This document shows positions 37,765-49,555 of a stretch of DNA of 64,000 nucleotides, piece after piece. Made by a program: the position numbers and the translations under genes. Position 1 is the first letter of the stretch. Every line of letters starts with the position of its first letter. Origin of the DNA: Spodoptera frugiperda (lineage: Eukaryota; Arthropoda; Insecta; Lepidoptera; Noctuidae). Under the pieces are notes generated by a model. It did no database searches and was not told where the DNA came from. It was given only the letters and a program-made list of their open reading frames with translations. The stretch is taken from the NCBI RefSeq assembly GCF_023101765.2, contig NC_064215.1, positions 5,952,001 to 6,016,000 of the forward strand, in the 5' to 3' direction.

Positions 37765-38020
37765 GGAATAAGCCGGTAAGCGAGTTGACGGATCACCCGA
37801 TAAAGCTTCCCATGGACACTTGAAACACCAGAGACGTAACAAGTACGTTGCCGGCCTTTTGGGGATTAGGCATTTAAGGGTTATTTGGGAAAGGGGCAAT
37901 TGGGCCTCCGGTAACCTCACTCACGCAACGAAACACAACGCAAGTTGTTTCACGTCGGTTTTCTGTAAGGCCGTGGTATTACTCCGGTCGAAGCATGGCT
38001 CCGTGGCTCCCCCACACTTA
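37765..38020 (+). repeat. Interspersed repeat family Q
   Basis: AGCCGGTAAGCGAGTTGACGGATCACC, CATGGACACTTGAAACACCAGAG, GGGAAAGGGGCAATTGGGCCTCCGGTAACC, TTTCACGTCGGTTTTC and AAGGCCGTGGTATTACTCCGG. It is collinear with 33820-34115. Confidence 0.7.
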
Positions 38021-38839
38021 AACTATGATTTATCCCCAGGAGAATCATATTTTTTATAATATCAGGAATAGAAGATTCCTCTAAATCGAAAATCAACACT
38101 TGAAGATGACATATACATGGAACTTTTTCACCAACGTTTTTTAAAAAGTAAAATATACCATCACCAATTTATGTGTCAAGAACCTTTATATTCAGTGACG
38201 CTTGCACTAAATTACCGAATATAAAAAATGACAATGACCTTTTCCCAACGACCTTTTAAATTATAGGTCAGTGGTTGCATGTGGAGGGGTGAATGAGAGG
38301 TGCGAGGGAGTCATCGTAATTTTATGCTTATGTAAGTGGAAGTGTCGTGGCTACGGGTGAATAGCCCTTCGCTGCGAAGGCTCGGTTAAATACACGTCAT
38401 TATGAAAATGCATCGATAGGAGATAAGTGAGATAACGTATGGGTGTGACGTCAGTATTATGTAGGAATTCATATTATACAATTCATTGCACTTTTGGCGC
38501 GGGAGGATCGGGTGCCTTGTGTATGTCATCATCAATTTCATTTCATTTTAGAAATAGATTTATTATTATTGAACTGGTCTGTGGGGATAGTACTTTAAAT
38601 ATGTTGATGTGTTAGGTAATGTGCTTGTAGGTATATTAGGTACTAGGTACCACGTGTGGATATAAACATTATGTTTCTTTTATTTTTGCCTTTTTTTTGG
38701 CTTTAGACATAATGTGTGTTTGCAAAATAAAACCTCAAATTGGCGTAGATGACTGTATTTTAATAACAACTATATTAAAATGTCATGGTTTGAAGATCAA
38801 TGGTAAATAAATAAATTCCTCATTTTAAGATCTATGCGT

Positions 38840-39469
38840 TCAAATGTAGTAAGAGTACGGGGAAGCGTAGGTATAGGCGGAGTAGGCTACAGGCGAGTAG
38901 GCGCTGTAGGCGGAGTAGGCGACGGGTGCGGTGTAGGCAGCGGCTACTGGCGCAGTGTACGCCGCGGCTACCGGAGCACTGTAGCTCAGTACCAACGGCT
39001 TCGCTGAGGCGAAAGCCAGGAGAGCGACGAAGATCAGCTGTGGAAGAAAAACGAGTATTAATTAAAAAATCAATAATTAGTAGATGATACAGGTAACTTT
39101 AAAGACTTCTACGCCTAATTTTTATGCCACAACTACCAATATAATCCCGATCTCATGTGGCTTTTAAATTTTGATTCCCCAAAAGTATATCTTATCTTTC
39201 TAGCTCCATCGAATTCTAGAGTCCAAATTGCATCTATTTTAAATTAGTAGGTTATTTAAAGTGCTACGACTATTGAATTCTAATGTTGATGTGGCATAAT
39301 TTGTAGAGATAAGATCAGGGTTGCGTTATACCTAATGTGTAAGTTTATAAGATCTAAATACTCTTGTTAGATAAGCTCCTTTATAAATAAATGGAAAAAG
39401 TAATAATCTATTGACGATGTAAAGACAATTAATAATTAAAATAAAAAAAGGACTTACGAATTTGAACAT
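38840..39469 (-). CDS. Secreted Ala/Tyr/Pro-rich AYTAPV-repeat protein, 69 aa
   Basis: Minus strand, two coding exons: 39458-39469 (MFKF, donor GTAAGTC) and 38840-39037 (acceptor TTCCACAG, phase 0). The second exon has no early ATG, so a plain ORF search misses the gene. The signal peptide is MFKFLIFVALLAFASA. The mature part starts KPLVLSYSAPVAAAYTAPVA with two AAAYTAPV units, then Tyr/Ser/Ala blocks, ending TYASPYSYYI. It is clearly related to the seven-copy group further right (shared AAAYTAPV, SAY, ASPY) but diverged. TATA and TCAGT are well placed upstream. No Cys and no RR domain. Role as for neighbours: probable cuticle or matrix component. Confidence 0.88.
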
Positions 39470-39499
39470 GTTGACTGTTGGTATCTAAGTCCGAGAACT

Positions 39500-39534
39500 A
39501 CTGACTAGTGATGTGACATCCTGGCAATTTATAA
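39500..39534 (-). promoter_or_regulatory. Core promoter of the 39-kb gene
   Basis: Minus strand TTATAAA at 39528-39534 and TCAGT at 39500-39504. A GGCCATCTTCG block just upstream resembles the CCTTCT box of the seven-copy group. Confidence 0.7.
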
Positions 39535-39539
39535 GGAGT

Positions 39540-40895
39540 CGAAGATGGCCTCATTGTGTTGGCAGAGGCTCGGCGCTTGCGCACCTTGGCGAGACGTGCG
39601 CGATCGGGACACACGCGTGACGTGAATATTTTGACTGTAGTTTGGTTTAGAATATACACAGGTTGATGTTTTTAGGCAATCGTAAACTAAATTGGATTAA
39701 GTCTGTTGGAAACTGTTCTCAGGGTTTCAGATGAGACTTATGTTTGAAGAAAATTACTTAAAAGCTACTATAATATAATATTTAACTTGTGATTGAATTT
39801 CGTCAAAAAGAGGTCATTTAATTTATTCTTAGAAGAAAAGGACTATTTCAAATATCTTGAAAGGACATTTTTTTCCTTATTTATAATGCTTAATTAAAAG
39901 TAGCCATCATCTGTAAGTTCATTCACTTTTTACAAATAACTAGCGAAAAGTTCTTTAGCTGAAAGTAAAGAAATCGTTGTTGTTAGAAAATAACATCATG
40001 ATTTTATGTCATGTTTTATTTTCCAATGTTAACCAAGCCGGGACTTTATAGAAACAGATCATTTCCTGAGTTGTTGTTGAGTTGAAATAGATATTTTTGC
40101 AATCTTTCAGTCAGGAAATAGAATCAATACAACTACATATGTTAAATGGCAACAGAATGAATGAGATTTTTTAAATCTTTGATTTATTTGTTTTTTTCCA
40201 TCAAGCTATTTGATCAATCTACTGGTGCATTTAAACAGATATGAATAAGTTATCGAATTTGCGGATTGTATGCATTTATTTATTTTCTCTTATCTTACAA
40301 ACAGAACTGGATGCTTAATAATATCTTCGAATAGGAATAGCATTAAAAAAGTATAAATTAGCTACGGTCTAATTCGAATGCAGATGTTCTCAATCTTATT
40401 ATTAGGTTTGTTGACACTCATTAATGCAACAGTTAGAATATTCTTATCTCCATTTTAGTTGTTTAGTTACATTAGATGTACCTACGTCAAGTAGGTAAAA
40501 TTGCTCATCCCAAAAAAAGAGCACGCTGTATTTTGGCAGTAGCTTCGGCACGCTCTAATCAAGCCGCAAGGATCTCTCGGCATGCGTGTAGAACATTCTA
40601 TGTGCGCAAGCGACGTACGCCCGGACACTACTACTAAATCAGGTGCCGCCGCCAAGGTCGCAGTCAGCCTAACTTGGCATGACCTTGAACTTGATTTTAT
40701 TGATACTATATTTAATGCCGCCATGATATGTAAGGTTAATGTTAAGTCATATGTAGCAGTCAAGGTTTACTACCGAAGAAGGAAGAGTCTGAGAAGAAAT
40801 GCTTTTTAATGTTATTCATTGTTTTTATGAACACTTTTTCTTTATCGCAGTGGTGAGTAATTTAGATCTCCTTTTTCTCATTTATAATACAACAG
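39540..40895. other. Intergenic with a GC-richer unexplained patch
   Basis: Mostly AT-rich. 40505-40730 is richer in GC and open in more than one frame on both strands (about 75-93 codons), but no frame has a recognisable motif, start context or splice partner. It may be a transposon piece or an exon of an unseen gene. Confidence 0.35.
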
Positions 40896-40900
40896 TATCG

Positions 40901-41170
40901 TAACGCCTTTTATCCCTGACGGGGTATGCAGAGGTGCACATTAAGGCACATAATGCCACTATACAATGTACCCCCACTTTTCACTGTTTATGGTATAAAT
41001 CCCATGTAATAGGGCGTGAGCCTGTTGCCACATACTGTGCACATTTCTAGACTATGTGCTACTGAGAAAATTCTAAAACCGAAAAAAGCCCTTTTTATAC
41101 TTTGCCCGACCCAGGAATCGAGTCCCTGACCGGTAGTGGCACTTGCGGTCTCTCAGCCCAAGGAGGTAGT
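40901..41170 (-). mobile_element. tRNA-derived SINE, family A
   Basis: Collinear with 23470-23765: TAACGCCTTTTATCCCTGACGGGG, GGCACATAATGCCACTATACAATGTA, TCCCATGTAATAGGG, TTTGCCCGACCCAGGAATCGAG, CTTGCGGTCTCTCAGCCCAAGGAGG. The box B core carries changes (GACTCGATTCC), so it is older than the 23.5-kb copy. Confidence 0.7.
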
Positions 41171-41174
41171 AATA

Positions 41175-42600
41175 CAACAGCTTCGTGTAAATTCTGTATT
41201 TTATTGGGATAAGGTAGGATTTAGGTGAACTTTGTACAAGTATTTATTTAAGTGTATTTACGATCTATTCCGATCCTTTGGATGTTTCTTAACGTTTACA
41301 AACAGTAATCCCACATTAGGTGACACACATCTAAATATAAACCGATCCATATATTTGTTTCGTATAAATAGAATTCGTGGCACAATTAGTAGAAAGTATT
41401 GTAGCTACACAAAACACAATAAATTATTAACAATAAAAAGAGGTTTACATGCATTACTTTGAACGAAACGAGAGCTGCTGATCGCTTAATTCAAAATCAG
41501 TGTGTTTATTACCGATTCTAAACATATTTCTTGTCACTCAACTTGCAGTACGTAAATAGTAAAAAGTTAGGCTTCTTCAAGTACTATAAGATTAAGTTTT
41601 TTGAGTACTTGTATCAGCTCTGAATGTACCTAGCACTGTACATTCATAGAGCAATACCTTTAAAATTAAGCTTGGTGTTTGACAACAAAAATATAAAAAA
41701 AAAATGAAATGTGAATGTATGTAAGTATCTTCCACCTGTCTCTGTGTATACATATTACAGTCATTATATTAATAAGTTACAGTGCGTCATACCAGCCGAT
41801 TGGTGCCACAGAAACAATTGTCACAATTTGGAATTAATTAAACATAAGTCCTTTTGGTTTGATGAATCAGTAGGTTTTTCCGAACTTGCTTGCCGATCGC
41901 TATTTGCATGTCAAATACACTGTCACACAGACATAGAAACCTAAATGTGATGAAACACTATATAACCATGGCAATACACTTATTTTATACTACAATCAAT
42001 TACAAAAGAGACATCTCTTTTGTAAATAAGGAGTTTTAAGTTTTGTAGTTGGTCAAGTACTGTGTAAATCTAAACTCTTAAAAATCTCTTGGCATTGTTA
42101 AAAGTTTTTTTATGAAGCATTAATCAGTTTCAATGCCTAAGTACAGGCTGTTTTCGCGTTTTCTAACAAACATTTAATATTACTCAACCAAAAACAAAAG
42201 TGGTCCACTCGATACGTCATAATGAATCGCTTCATGATTTCACAGAGGACCATGACGTCACTTACACGGTGGCTCACAATAAACACCCTCTAGGCAACCC
42301 CATCATGTGATGTAACAATCTATTGGTGTCGCATAATACAGCGATTGTTTCAACCTGTTTGCGATGTCGCAACACGTCCTAAATAATTATTAATTTATTC
42401 AGTTTTGTGCTCGATGTGTGGTGACCAATATCTAGTATTTTGATCTATTTCGGCGTACAGTGTTCAGTTAGAATACATGATGTATGTATATTAGCGAGCA
42501 TGCAAATATTTATATTCAATAGACTATTCCGAGAAGTTATTTAGCTTCAATGAGCTGTATCACGGATTCACTGCATAAATGTAGTAATATCTGAAATATG
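41175..42600. other. Intergenic, no gene seen
   Basis: AT-rich DNA. Frames near 41232-41462 and 41711-41944 lack signal peptides, splice context and coding composition. Confidence 0.4.
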
Positions 42601-42710
42601 AAAGATAGGGAAGTAGAAATGATAAAAATCCAAGTAAATTTTAAATTGTCATGTTGCTACTTATTCGTATTTACATTTTTACAGGCTTAGATTGTATCGG
42701 AGGTAGGTTT

Positions 42711-43261
42711 TCACTTGAGCAGGACTGGGGCTCTGTAGGCAGCGGCGACTAGAGGAGCGGAGTAGGCACCGTAGGCAGCGACTGGTGCAGTGTAAGCAGC
42801 AGCGTAGGGGCTGGCGTAGGCAGCGGCCACGGGAGCGGTGTATGCAGCTGCTACGGAGGCGGTATAGGCAGCAGCTACTGGGGCGGTGTACGCGGCCGCT
42901 ACTGGGGCGGTGTACGCCGCTGCTACCGGAGCAGTGTAAGCAGCAGCCACTGGTGCCGCCACCAGAGGTGCGGAGTAAGCCACAGAGTGGATACCGGGCT
43001 TAGCAGCCGCGATGGTGAAGAGGGCAGCGAGGATGATCTGTAGGTAAACACAAAATGTTAAAGTAAAAGTAAAGATATTGTGAATGATGATGGGAGAGAT
43101 GAGATGTGGTAATTATTATGACCATTAGAATGATAGGTAATTAGAATGATAGAAGCAAAAACCATAATTTTCAGAAGTCGCGATGGTGGTTACTAGATCA
43201 ATGATAGCTTTTAGCTTTTGCTTGAATTGATAATTAAAAGTTAATTTACCAGTTTGCACAT
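42711..43261 (-). CDS. Secreted AYTAPVAA-repeat protein, 112 aa
   Basis: Minus strand, two coding exons: 43250-43261 (MCKL, donor GTAAAT) and 42711-43037 (acceptor CCTACAG, phase 0). The signal peptide MCKLIILAALFTIAAA is followed by KPGIHSVAYSAPLVAAP. The centre is at least six units of AAAYTAPV or close variants (one has ASV for APV, one AAAYASPY), then VAAYGAYSAPLVAAAYRAP and the end VLLK. Tandem 24-bp DNA repeats encode these units, so unit number is likely to vary between alleles. It shares KPG-, AAYTAPV and YSAPL with the seven-copy group but is longer. The upstream TATA-like box is weak (TATTTAAA, 43334-43341). Probable cuticle structural protein of the Ala/Pro repeat kind. Confidence 0.88.
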
Positions 43262-43333
43262 TTTGATTGGTTTGTTGGTGTTTCTTGTTGTAGAAAAGAA
43301 GAGTGAATGATACGTTTGGACTAACGACAACAG

Positions 43334-43341
43334 TTTAAATA
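43334..43341 (-). promoter_or_regulatory. TATA-like box of the 43-kb gene
   Basis: Minus strand TATTTAAA, about 73 bp before the ATG. It is weaker than the boxes of the sister genes, and no clear TCAGT is at the expected distance. Confidence 0.4.
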
Positions 43342-43344
43342 CTA

Positions 43345-45640
43345 AAGTGAGCTCGAAAGAAATTCCACCACGCTACGAGGGTTTGCTAACGTATCATGTG
43401 CAACGTTGCTCCGAATTCAAGATAAACATCGTGGATGAGCTAATGTCAAAGTGAACCACGCTCTGAAGTTGGTAACTGTTAGGAATACGGTGTTGTTGCT
43501 GCAGCGCTCTTTTTGGGAACAACAGTATATTGGATTTAATGAAATTTTGAAGAAAAAAGTAAGTTAATGTAAAATTTTAGTTTCATAATGAGAGCTTTGA
43601 GATTTATGAAAAAAAATAATCAAACGAAAAAAAAAAACAAAAACGTTTCCGTAAACTAAAATTCCTGAAGTAGGAAAGAATGAATTTCAAATATTCCTTT
43701 ATTTATTCAAACTGTTATCAAATAGAGCGCGTGTAGCTTTATCAAGTCTAGTAGAAAAGCCTCAACCAGGAATGGAGAAAAACAAATGTAGGTACAAATT
43801 ATTGGAAAATAAGTTTAATTATTTACTTTTTATAAAAAAATAACTATTATTTTTTTCGTGGCTCACAAATGCATGAAACATCCTTCTTATTATTCAGGAT
43901 GCACCGCTTTTGTTGCGTCAGAGGTCAGCGCGTGCGTGTCCACTGTTACAATGCTAGGTTTAGTTGCGCATGCGACTATGTGGAGGTCAATGTGCCTGTT
44001 TAAACTGGACGATTAATTAGATCAGGCTTGATTACAGCTTGCTTTACCCATTATGTTCTTTAATCTGTATAGCTTGTAGTTTTAGAATGCACTGCATCGA
44101 CTAATTCGAAATTGGACTTAATGGTCTACTTCGAGAAAGCACAAATAAGCGAATCTGTTACTATGTGATATGATAAGCACGACTATTCTGAAAAGAGAAT
44201 AACAAAGATGTAAAAGTTGTTTTTGAAATGTTAAGGCTATATTGTGAGTATCCATTATCTAACAATATCCTTGATAGAGATGATAAATGAAATAAATCAG
44301 TTTGATTGAGTGTGACAAAAATCCTGTGTGATTTTAATAGAGTCGTGAATGAATTTAGTGAAGTTTTTTTTTTAATATTTTTAATGTCTTCCGGCAGTTC
44401 ACAGCTCCAAGTCGGCATCAGCTCTAATGGGCTCCATTTACGGTGGCCTGACGGGCAATATTACCCGGGCGTTACTTTCCGCCCTATTGGGGACAGATAC
44501 CTTCCGAAACTCCCGAGTCCGATAAGCACCTGTGTCAGGTGGTAGCCACTCCTCAAAGAGAGACTTACAGCTGCAATGACAGCGAACCCAGATATAAGCA
44601 CGACCGCTTTGTAAGTGTGTGTAATTCTTAGCAGTGCCACAGAATCTCACTCTGTGGTACTGCTTCATCAATGAAACTAGTGTTGTGGAGTAAACGGAGC
44701 TATGGAGCCTGGATATCACCACTTAGTGTATACAAGTGTGAGGTCCAGGGTACAACTAAACATACTGTAATCTTTTTCTGAAATAAACTTCATTTTTATT
44801 CTTAACCTACATATGTCGGCCTATCTCTTCACTACTTGAGTAGGGAAATATTGAATTCAAGTTTTCGATTATGAACATTTTTCAAAATTCTCAGTAACTT
44901 TCACGCAATTGGCTTAATGTTTGGTAATAGACTGGCTACCTGAAATTATTTTGGTAAGATTTGAAACTTAGATAATTAAATCTTGTGTCATGTGTTGGTG
45001 TCATTAGTTCAACGAATCTAATTGACAGATTTATTGGAACCAAAACACTTACTGGGTAGATGACAAGAGACAATTACTTTTCTTTTGTTACATAATGTAT
45101 TCAAATCTTAAATGTCACCTTGTGTTGTGTTACATCAATCACAATAAGTAACATAATGAGATTAAATTTCTCCACAGTCATGTTTACATTGAAGTTTTTA
45201 CAAAAACATGGTGTATTATCATTACCTAAAAGCCATTATCGTATTAGCAAACATTTTCGTGAAAATTAGTCTAATTTTGAACGAAAGCGTATTAAAACGT
45301 TAATGTGGTAAGTTGCTTCTAGTTCTGCCGAATCTAATTAGCGCTGACATTATAATTAGAACTTTGTGTTTCTAGTTCTTGTTTAATTAAAGCAGTTAGA
45401 ATGTAGTTAGTCGGTAGATTCTACGTATGTAACTTAGGTTATAGTGGTTGTAGCAGCTTGGCGAATTCAGATTTATAGATAGGTGTGTTTTTGTGACAAT
45501 TGCTAAAACATTTTTATGTAGAAAGATTCAACGACATCCATAATTTTAATGAGGGTGTATACTTTCTCTCTTTGTTGTTTGAACTCTTTGATGTAGGGTG
45601 TGCAAAAGGAAAATAGAAAAATGCATATATTGTGATCGAA
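43345..45640. other. Intergenic, GC-richer patch at 44390-44760
   Basis: No gene is supported. 44390-44760 is GC-richer and open in short frames on both strands (CCTGACGGGCAATATTACCC, GATACCTTCCGAAACTCC). It may be a decayed transposon. The remainder is AT-rich. Confidence 0.35.
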
Positions 45641-45724
45641 GCTATACTTTATTATTTCTTTATCTTCTGCTATATCTTAATATTCATAATGTTTTTTTTT
45701 GTAGGTTCAGTGGGTTTGTCCATT

Positions 45725-46309
45725 TCACTTGCGCAGGTAGTACGCGGCGTAGGGTGAGGCGTAGGGGTAGGCGGAGTACGCAGCAAGGGGTGCGGTGTAC
45801 GCGGAGTAGGCGAGGGGCGCGGTGTAGGCGGCCGACACCACGGGAGCGGTGTACGCCGCAGCCACCGGCGCTGTGTACGCAGCGCTGTACAGCACACCAG
45901 GCTTGGGGTCGGCAAAAGCCACCGCCAACATGCAGATGAATACGAACTGTAGAAAGAAAAATAATTATATTAAAGTTAAAATTGAAAAGATAACCCAATT
46001 CCGTCTCGATTTTGCAAAGCCATATTTATGAAAATTATAGTCTAAGAACTTGAATAACTCTTTGTGACTTCCTATATGAAACTAAATTCAAGACAATACA
46101 ATTTTAATTATTTCCCTCTTTTGAATTCCAGTTGTTTATTTACGACAAATAAAGTATTTCAAATAACAATTTAATTTTAATACTAAAATCACAGAAATAT
46201 TTAATCCCTTTATTATGCTCGCTTACAATATTGTAAACATAGCACGTCTAAGACATTACAACATAGTTCTGATATACAAAGTAAGCAAACTACTTACGTA
46301 TTTGAACAT
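45725..46309 (-). CDS. Seven-copy group member 1: secreted AYTAP-repeat protein, 77 aa
   Basis: Minus strand, two coding exons: 46298-46309 (MFKY, donor GTAAGTAG) and 45725-45946 (acceptor TTTCTACAG, phase 0). The signal peptide MFKYFVFICMLAVAFA precedes the mature 61-residue chain DPKPGVLYSAAYTAPVAAAY...ASPYAAYYLRK. The chain has AYTAP at four places, alternating with SAY and VVSA, and no Cys. The mature chain is identical in members 1, 3, 4, 5, 6 and 7. The 351-bp intron and signal peptide are peculiar to this copy. AATAAA lies at 45648-45653. Composition, signal peptide and neighbours suggest bulk secretion into cuticle or another extracellular layer. The name cuticle protein 16.5-like would be usual for such repeats, but that is a loose label. 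Confidence 0.9.
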
Positions 46310-46338
46310 TTTTGTTTTTGTCACTGAGATGCTGATGC

Positions 46339-46408
46339 ACTGAATGATATCAAACCTACAGTACTGTCCAACTTTATACTAAGATACGAAGGACAGTGGA
46401 CGCAATGC
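46339..46408 (-). promoter_or_regulatory. Promoter module of member 1
   Basis: Minus strand order: GCATTGCGT (46400-46408), GTCCTTCG (46387-46394), TATAAAG (around 46372-46378), TCAGT (46339-46343). The same order recurs before the sister genes. Confidence 0.7.
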
Positions 46409-47560
46409 TACGTACGGAGGCAAAACGAAGTTTGGGTAGTGGTCAAAGAGTTGTGGACTGAATGACAATTGCTAAGTTCAGCCGAAAGTGTTAAGGAAAT
46501 TCTCACGGGCGAACCATGGCAGCCGCAGTACGCACATATATTTGGGAATCGATGAGAGAATGTCGTGTTTGATTGGTAGATATCTAGTATCTATCGAATT
46601 GTGACCGCAAGTCCAAATTATTTAAATCAAATGTCATTCATAACAATCAAAATGTTTCTTTAGGAAAAAATTAGACAGCTACACATGTGGTATTAAAGTT
46701 CGATCCTATAACAGATAAAATATTTAATGATTTTGTTTTTCATGATTTTTTGCTAGTATAGTATACCGAATAATAGTCCGAAATATTCCTAATTTAGTGC
46801 CTGGTGTAATTCCAAAAGAACCATAAACCGGGACTTATAATATAACTGGTAAATAGTGAGAGGACCATTTAATCTGCTATTGAAAGACGCAATGTTAGGT
46901 ACAATTTTTGTTTATACTTACAAAAGGGAATACAAATAAAATTATATAAATAAAAAAAAAAAACAAAATACATGTATTTTATTAGTATGAAGTCCAAAAT
47001 ATTCCTAATTTAGTAATTCCAAAAGGAAAAATATATATTGAACATAAATAACAAAAACCAAAACATTCAAATAAAAATCAATTCCTGAACATAGAAAACT
47101 AAAAACAAAACATTCAAAGAAATAACAAACAAAAATCAATTCCTGCAAATAAAGATCATTTCATTTTATTACACGAACTCATAAAACTTCGAACAAACAT
47201 ACAAACGTTATATTAAAACTTTATATTTCTCTGTGAATATTATAAATACAAATATAAGTATACACAAGTAAGATCGATATAATCAAATTGTCGATATTGA
47301 TATAGTAAAATTTTAGATTCCCTAAATAATTTATTAGTTTACAAATACGAGTACCTACAAAATAATAACGTACTTTTATTTTCCCTACAACAATAATTTC
47401 TTTATTTTTTATACTTTATTGCATACATACATAAAATACGTTTGTAGTACAATGGACGGCTTCTTTATAAATAATAAGTTCTATCACGTCCTGATTTTCG
47501 TTTAATATAAGTTTTTAACGCTGTCTATACATATTTCATAAAATATAGCATTTGCCTAGC

Positions 47561-47684
47561 GGGTTACCAGGTTAAAGCAGAGCAAAATAGAAACGGGATG
47601 GTTTTTAGTCAATAAGTCTGACACTCCCTCTCGCCTCGCTCAAGGCAGGAGAAGCCTATGGATGACTTTATTCCCCTTAAAAAA
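47561..47684 (+). repeat. Short interspersed repeat family P (inside the duplicated unit)
   Basis: GGTTACCAGGTTAAAGCAG, ACGGGATGGTTTTTAGTCA, CTGACACTCCCTCTCGCCTCG. The duplicate is at 50600-50724. Confidence 0.65.
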
Positions 47685-48788
47685 GATAGGTAGTAAACAA
47701 GCATTATCTTTATTTATGTAGGCCATGATATCTTAGCTATGTTAAAGAAATGAATATAAGTTTCGTAAAAAGAAGTGGTACGCGAATCTTTGGCAATTCA
47801 ATAGTTGTGAATGAATTCTACTAACAAGGTACTCGTATTATCAGTATCTCACCCACCTAAGTTGTATTTTTTTATTATTTTAGAAAATTACAAGCAATCT
47901 TAACAATCTTCCATAAGCTTTGTAGTTTCGTTTCTATACCAGAATAATAACGCCAGTATTAGGCAACTTTTTGTTAAAAGCCCTTTAATGGCCTTATTTG
48001 AATAAAAATCTGTCTCCGACATTACACGTTCGTCGTTGGACATTTACAGTCATGGAAACCAAGGTTTTGTCCACTAAACTAAGGTCGGGAAGCCTTGACC
48101 TGGTGTGAAAATGGGTCTAAATTCTATCCATCGCAGTGTTCCCTTCAAATATCGTGTTTCTGTTTGCTCTGATTTTAGGTTAGATTAATACACCATGACA
48201 CCATAACGTTGCGTAGCTATATATTTGTCAGTTTACTTTGTAGGTACTTAGAACTAAAATGCTATGAACTATTTTCAGAGTACGGTACTACATTGTTGTT
48301 TACGGGGCCAAATCGTTGGTATTTTATGCAGACATTTTAGACTATTAAAGTAGTTTCATTTTAACTGTATAGAGTGAAATTCAATATCATAATTGAAAAA
48401 CAGGTTGGAATATTTGTATTCATTTAGATATTGTCTAGGTAGCACTTGCCATTACATGTAGGTATGCTTCTTTCAATTCTAAGCTTTGAGTTTTCTATTT
48501 TCTCGGTCGACTAGCGCTTAACAGTATGAAGTGTCCTGTAGTCTAGTATGTCGTGATTTACTTTTGTTAGCTACTGTTAATTTTTCAGATTAATAATTAA
48601 TTATTATTCTTAAACCTGTTGAGCGTACCTAAGGCACGATTTTCAATGAGTGTGTATTTTTGTTTTAGATTAGTTACTCTTCGTTTATACACCTACATAA
48701 TATTCAAAAACGTATGTATACATGAGTAGTTAATATTTGAATTTTAAAATAAAAATGTGTCCATTTGATGATCAATATTTGGAGACGC

Positions 48789-48924
48789 GTTTTGTTCATC
48801 GTCAGAGTGGCGGGGAGCCAGTGGATGCAGGTGGCGGCTTGTCGTTCTACGTAGAGGACTAAGGGGGAGGCCTTTGTTCAGCAGTGGACGTCTCTCGGCT
48901 GATGATTATGATGATGATGATGAT
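48789..48924 (+). repeat. RTE-type LINE/SINE 3' end with ATGATG tail
   Basis: GTCAGAGTGGCGGGGAGCC, GAGGCCTTTGTTCAGCAGTGG, ACGTCTCTCGGCTGATGATT and (ATG)n. 'Cagcagtggacgtc...ggctgatgatgatgatg' is the usual 3' end of lepidopteran RTE-like elements. It lies about 60 bp past the poly(A) signal of member 2 and was copied with it to 51901-52036. Confidence 0.75.
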
Positions 48925-49028
48925 TTGGGGAGGCAACGTTATAAAAAGTCGTAAATAAAATAAAAAAATGGTGGTAAATAATTTCATTTATTCATTGGCT
49001 GTCCATCTTGCTATCCATTTTACTGAAA

Positions 49029-49433
49029 TCACTTGCGCAGGTAGTAAGCGGCGTAGGGGTAGGCGGAGTACGCAGCGAGGGGTGCGGTGTACGCGGAGTA
49101 GGCGAGGGGCGCGGTGTAGGCGGCCGACACTACGGGAGCGGTGTACGCCGCAGCCACCGGCGCTGTGTACGCAGCGCTGTACAGCACACCAGGCTTGGGG
49201 TCAGCGATGGCTACCACCAACATGCAGGCGAGGACGATCTGGAAAATAAGTCATGTTTAATTTTGGAATCTAGGTTATTCCACATTAAAAATAGACTAAA
49301 ATTATTTCTCGAAACTGCTGAGCATTTCAGTGAAAGAAACCACACATGATCACACAATTTCACTTTATTAAAATTAAATTCACCAACTATTTACACAAAA
49401 CTTTTTTTCTATACGCACCATGTATTTGAACAT
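49029..49433 (-). CDS. Seven-copy group member 2: secreted AYTAP-repeat protein, 74 aa
   Basis: Minus strand, two coding exons: 49419-49433 (MFKYM, donor GTGCGT) and 49029-49238 (acceptor TTTTCCAG, phase 0). The signal peptide is MFKYMIVLACMLVVAIA, then DPKPGVLYSA. The mature chain equals that of the sisters except that four residues (one ASPY unit, near the C-terminus, YPYAAYYLRK) are missing: a clean 12-bp in-frame deletion. The non-standard GTGCGT donor is shared with member 3, its tandem duplicate. AATAAA at 48987-48992. Promoter module at 49463-49550. Confidence 0.9.
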
Positions 49434-49462
49434 TTTGATTGTTTTCACTGAGCTACTGCTTC

Positions 49463-49555
49463 ACTGAATGATAAGAAAGATGTCAAAGCTACGAATTTTA
49501 TAGTAAGTTCAGAAGGCCAAACTTAAACGCATGCGAGTACGCAACGTGAGGTTAA
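49463..49555 (-). promoter_or_regulatory. Promoter module of member 2
   Basis: Minus strand: TTAACCTCACGTTGCGTA (about 49538-49555), GGCCTTCT (49511-49518), TATAAAA (49496-49502), TCAGT (49463-49467). Confidence 0.7.

Noticed and set aside
42711..42983. A CRISPR-like array suggested by regular 24-bp repeats
   Set aside because: The repeats are contiguous, in frame and code for AAAYTAPV units of a secreted protein. There are no spacers.
48905..48924. ATGATG microsatellite as an independent feature
   Set aside because: It is the tail of the RTE-like repeat and is copied with it at 52020-52036.
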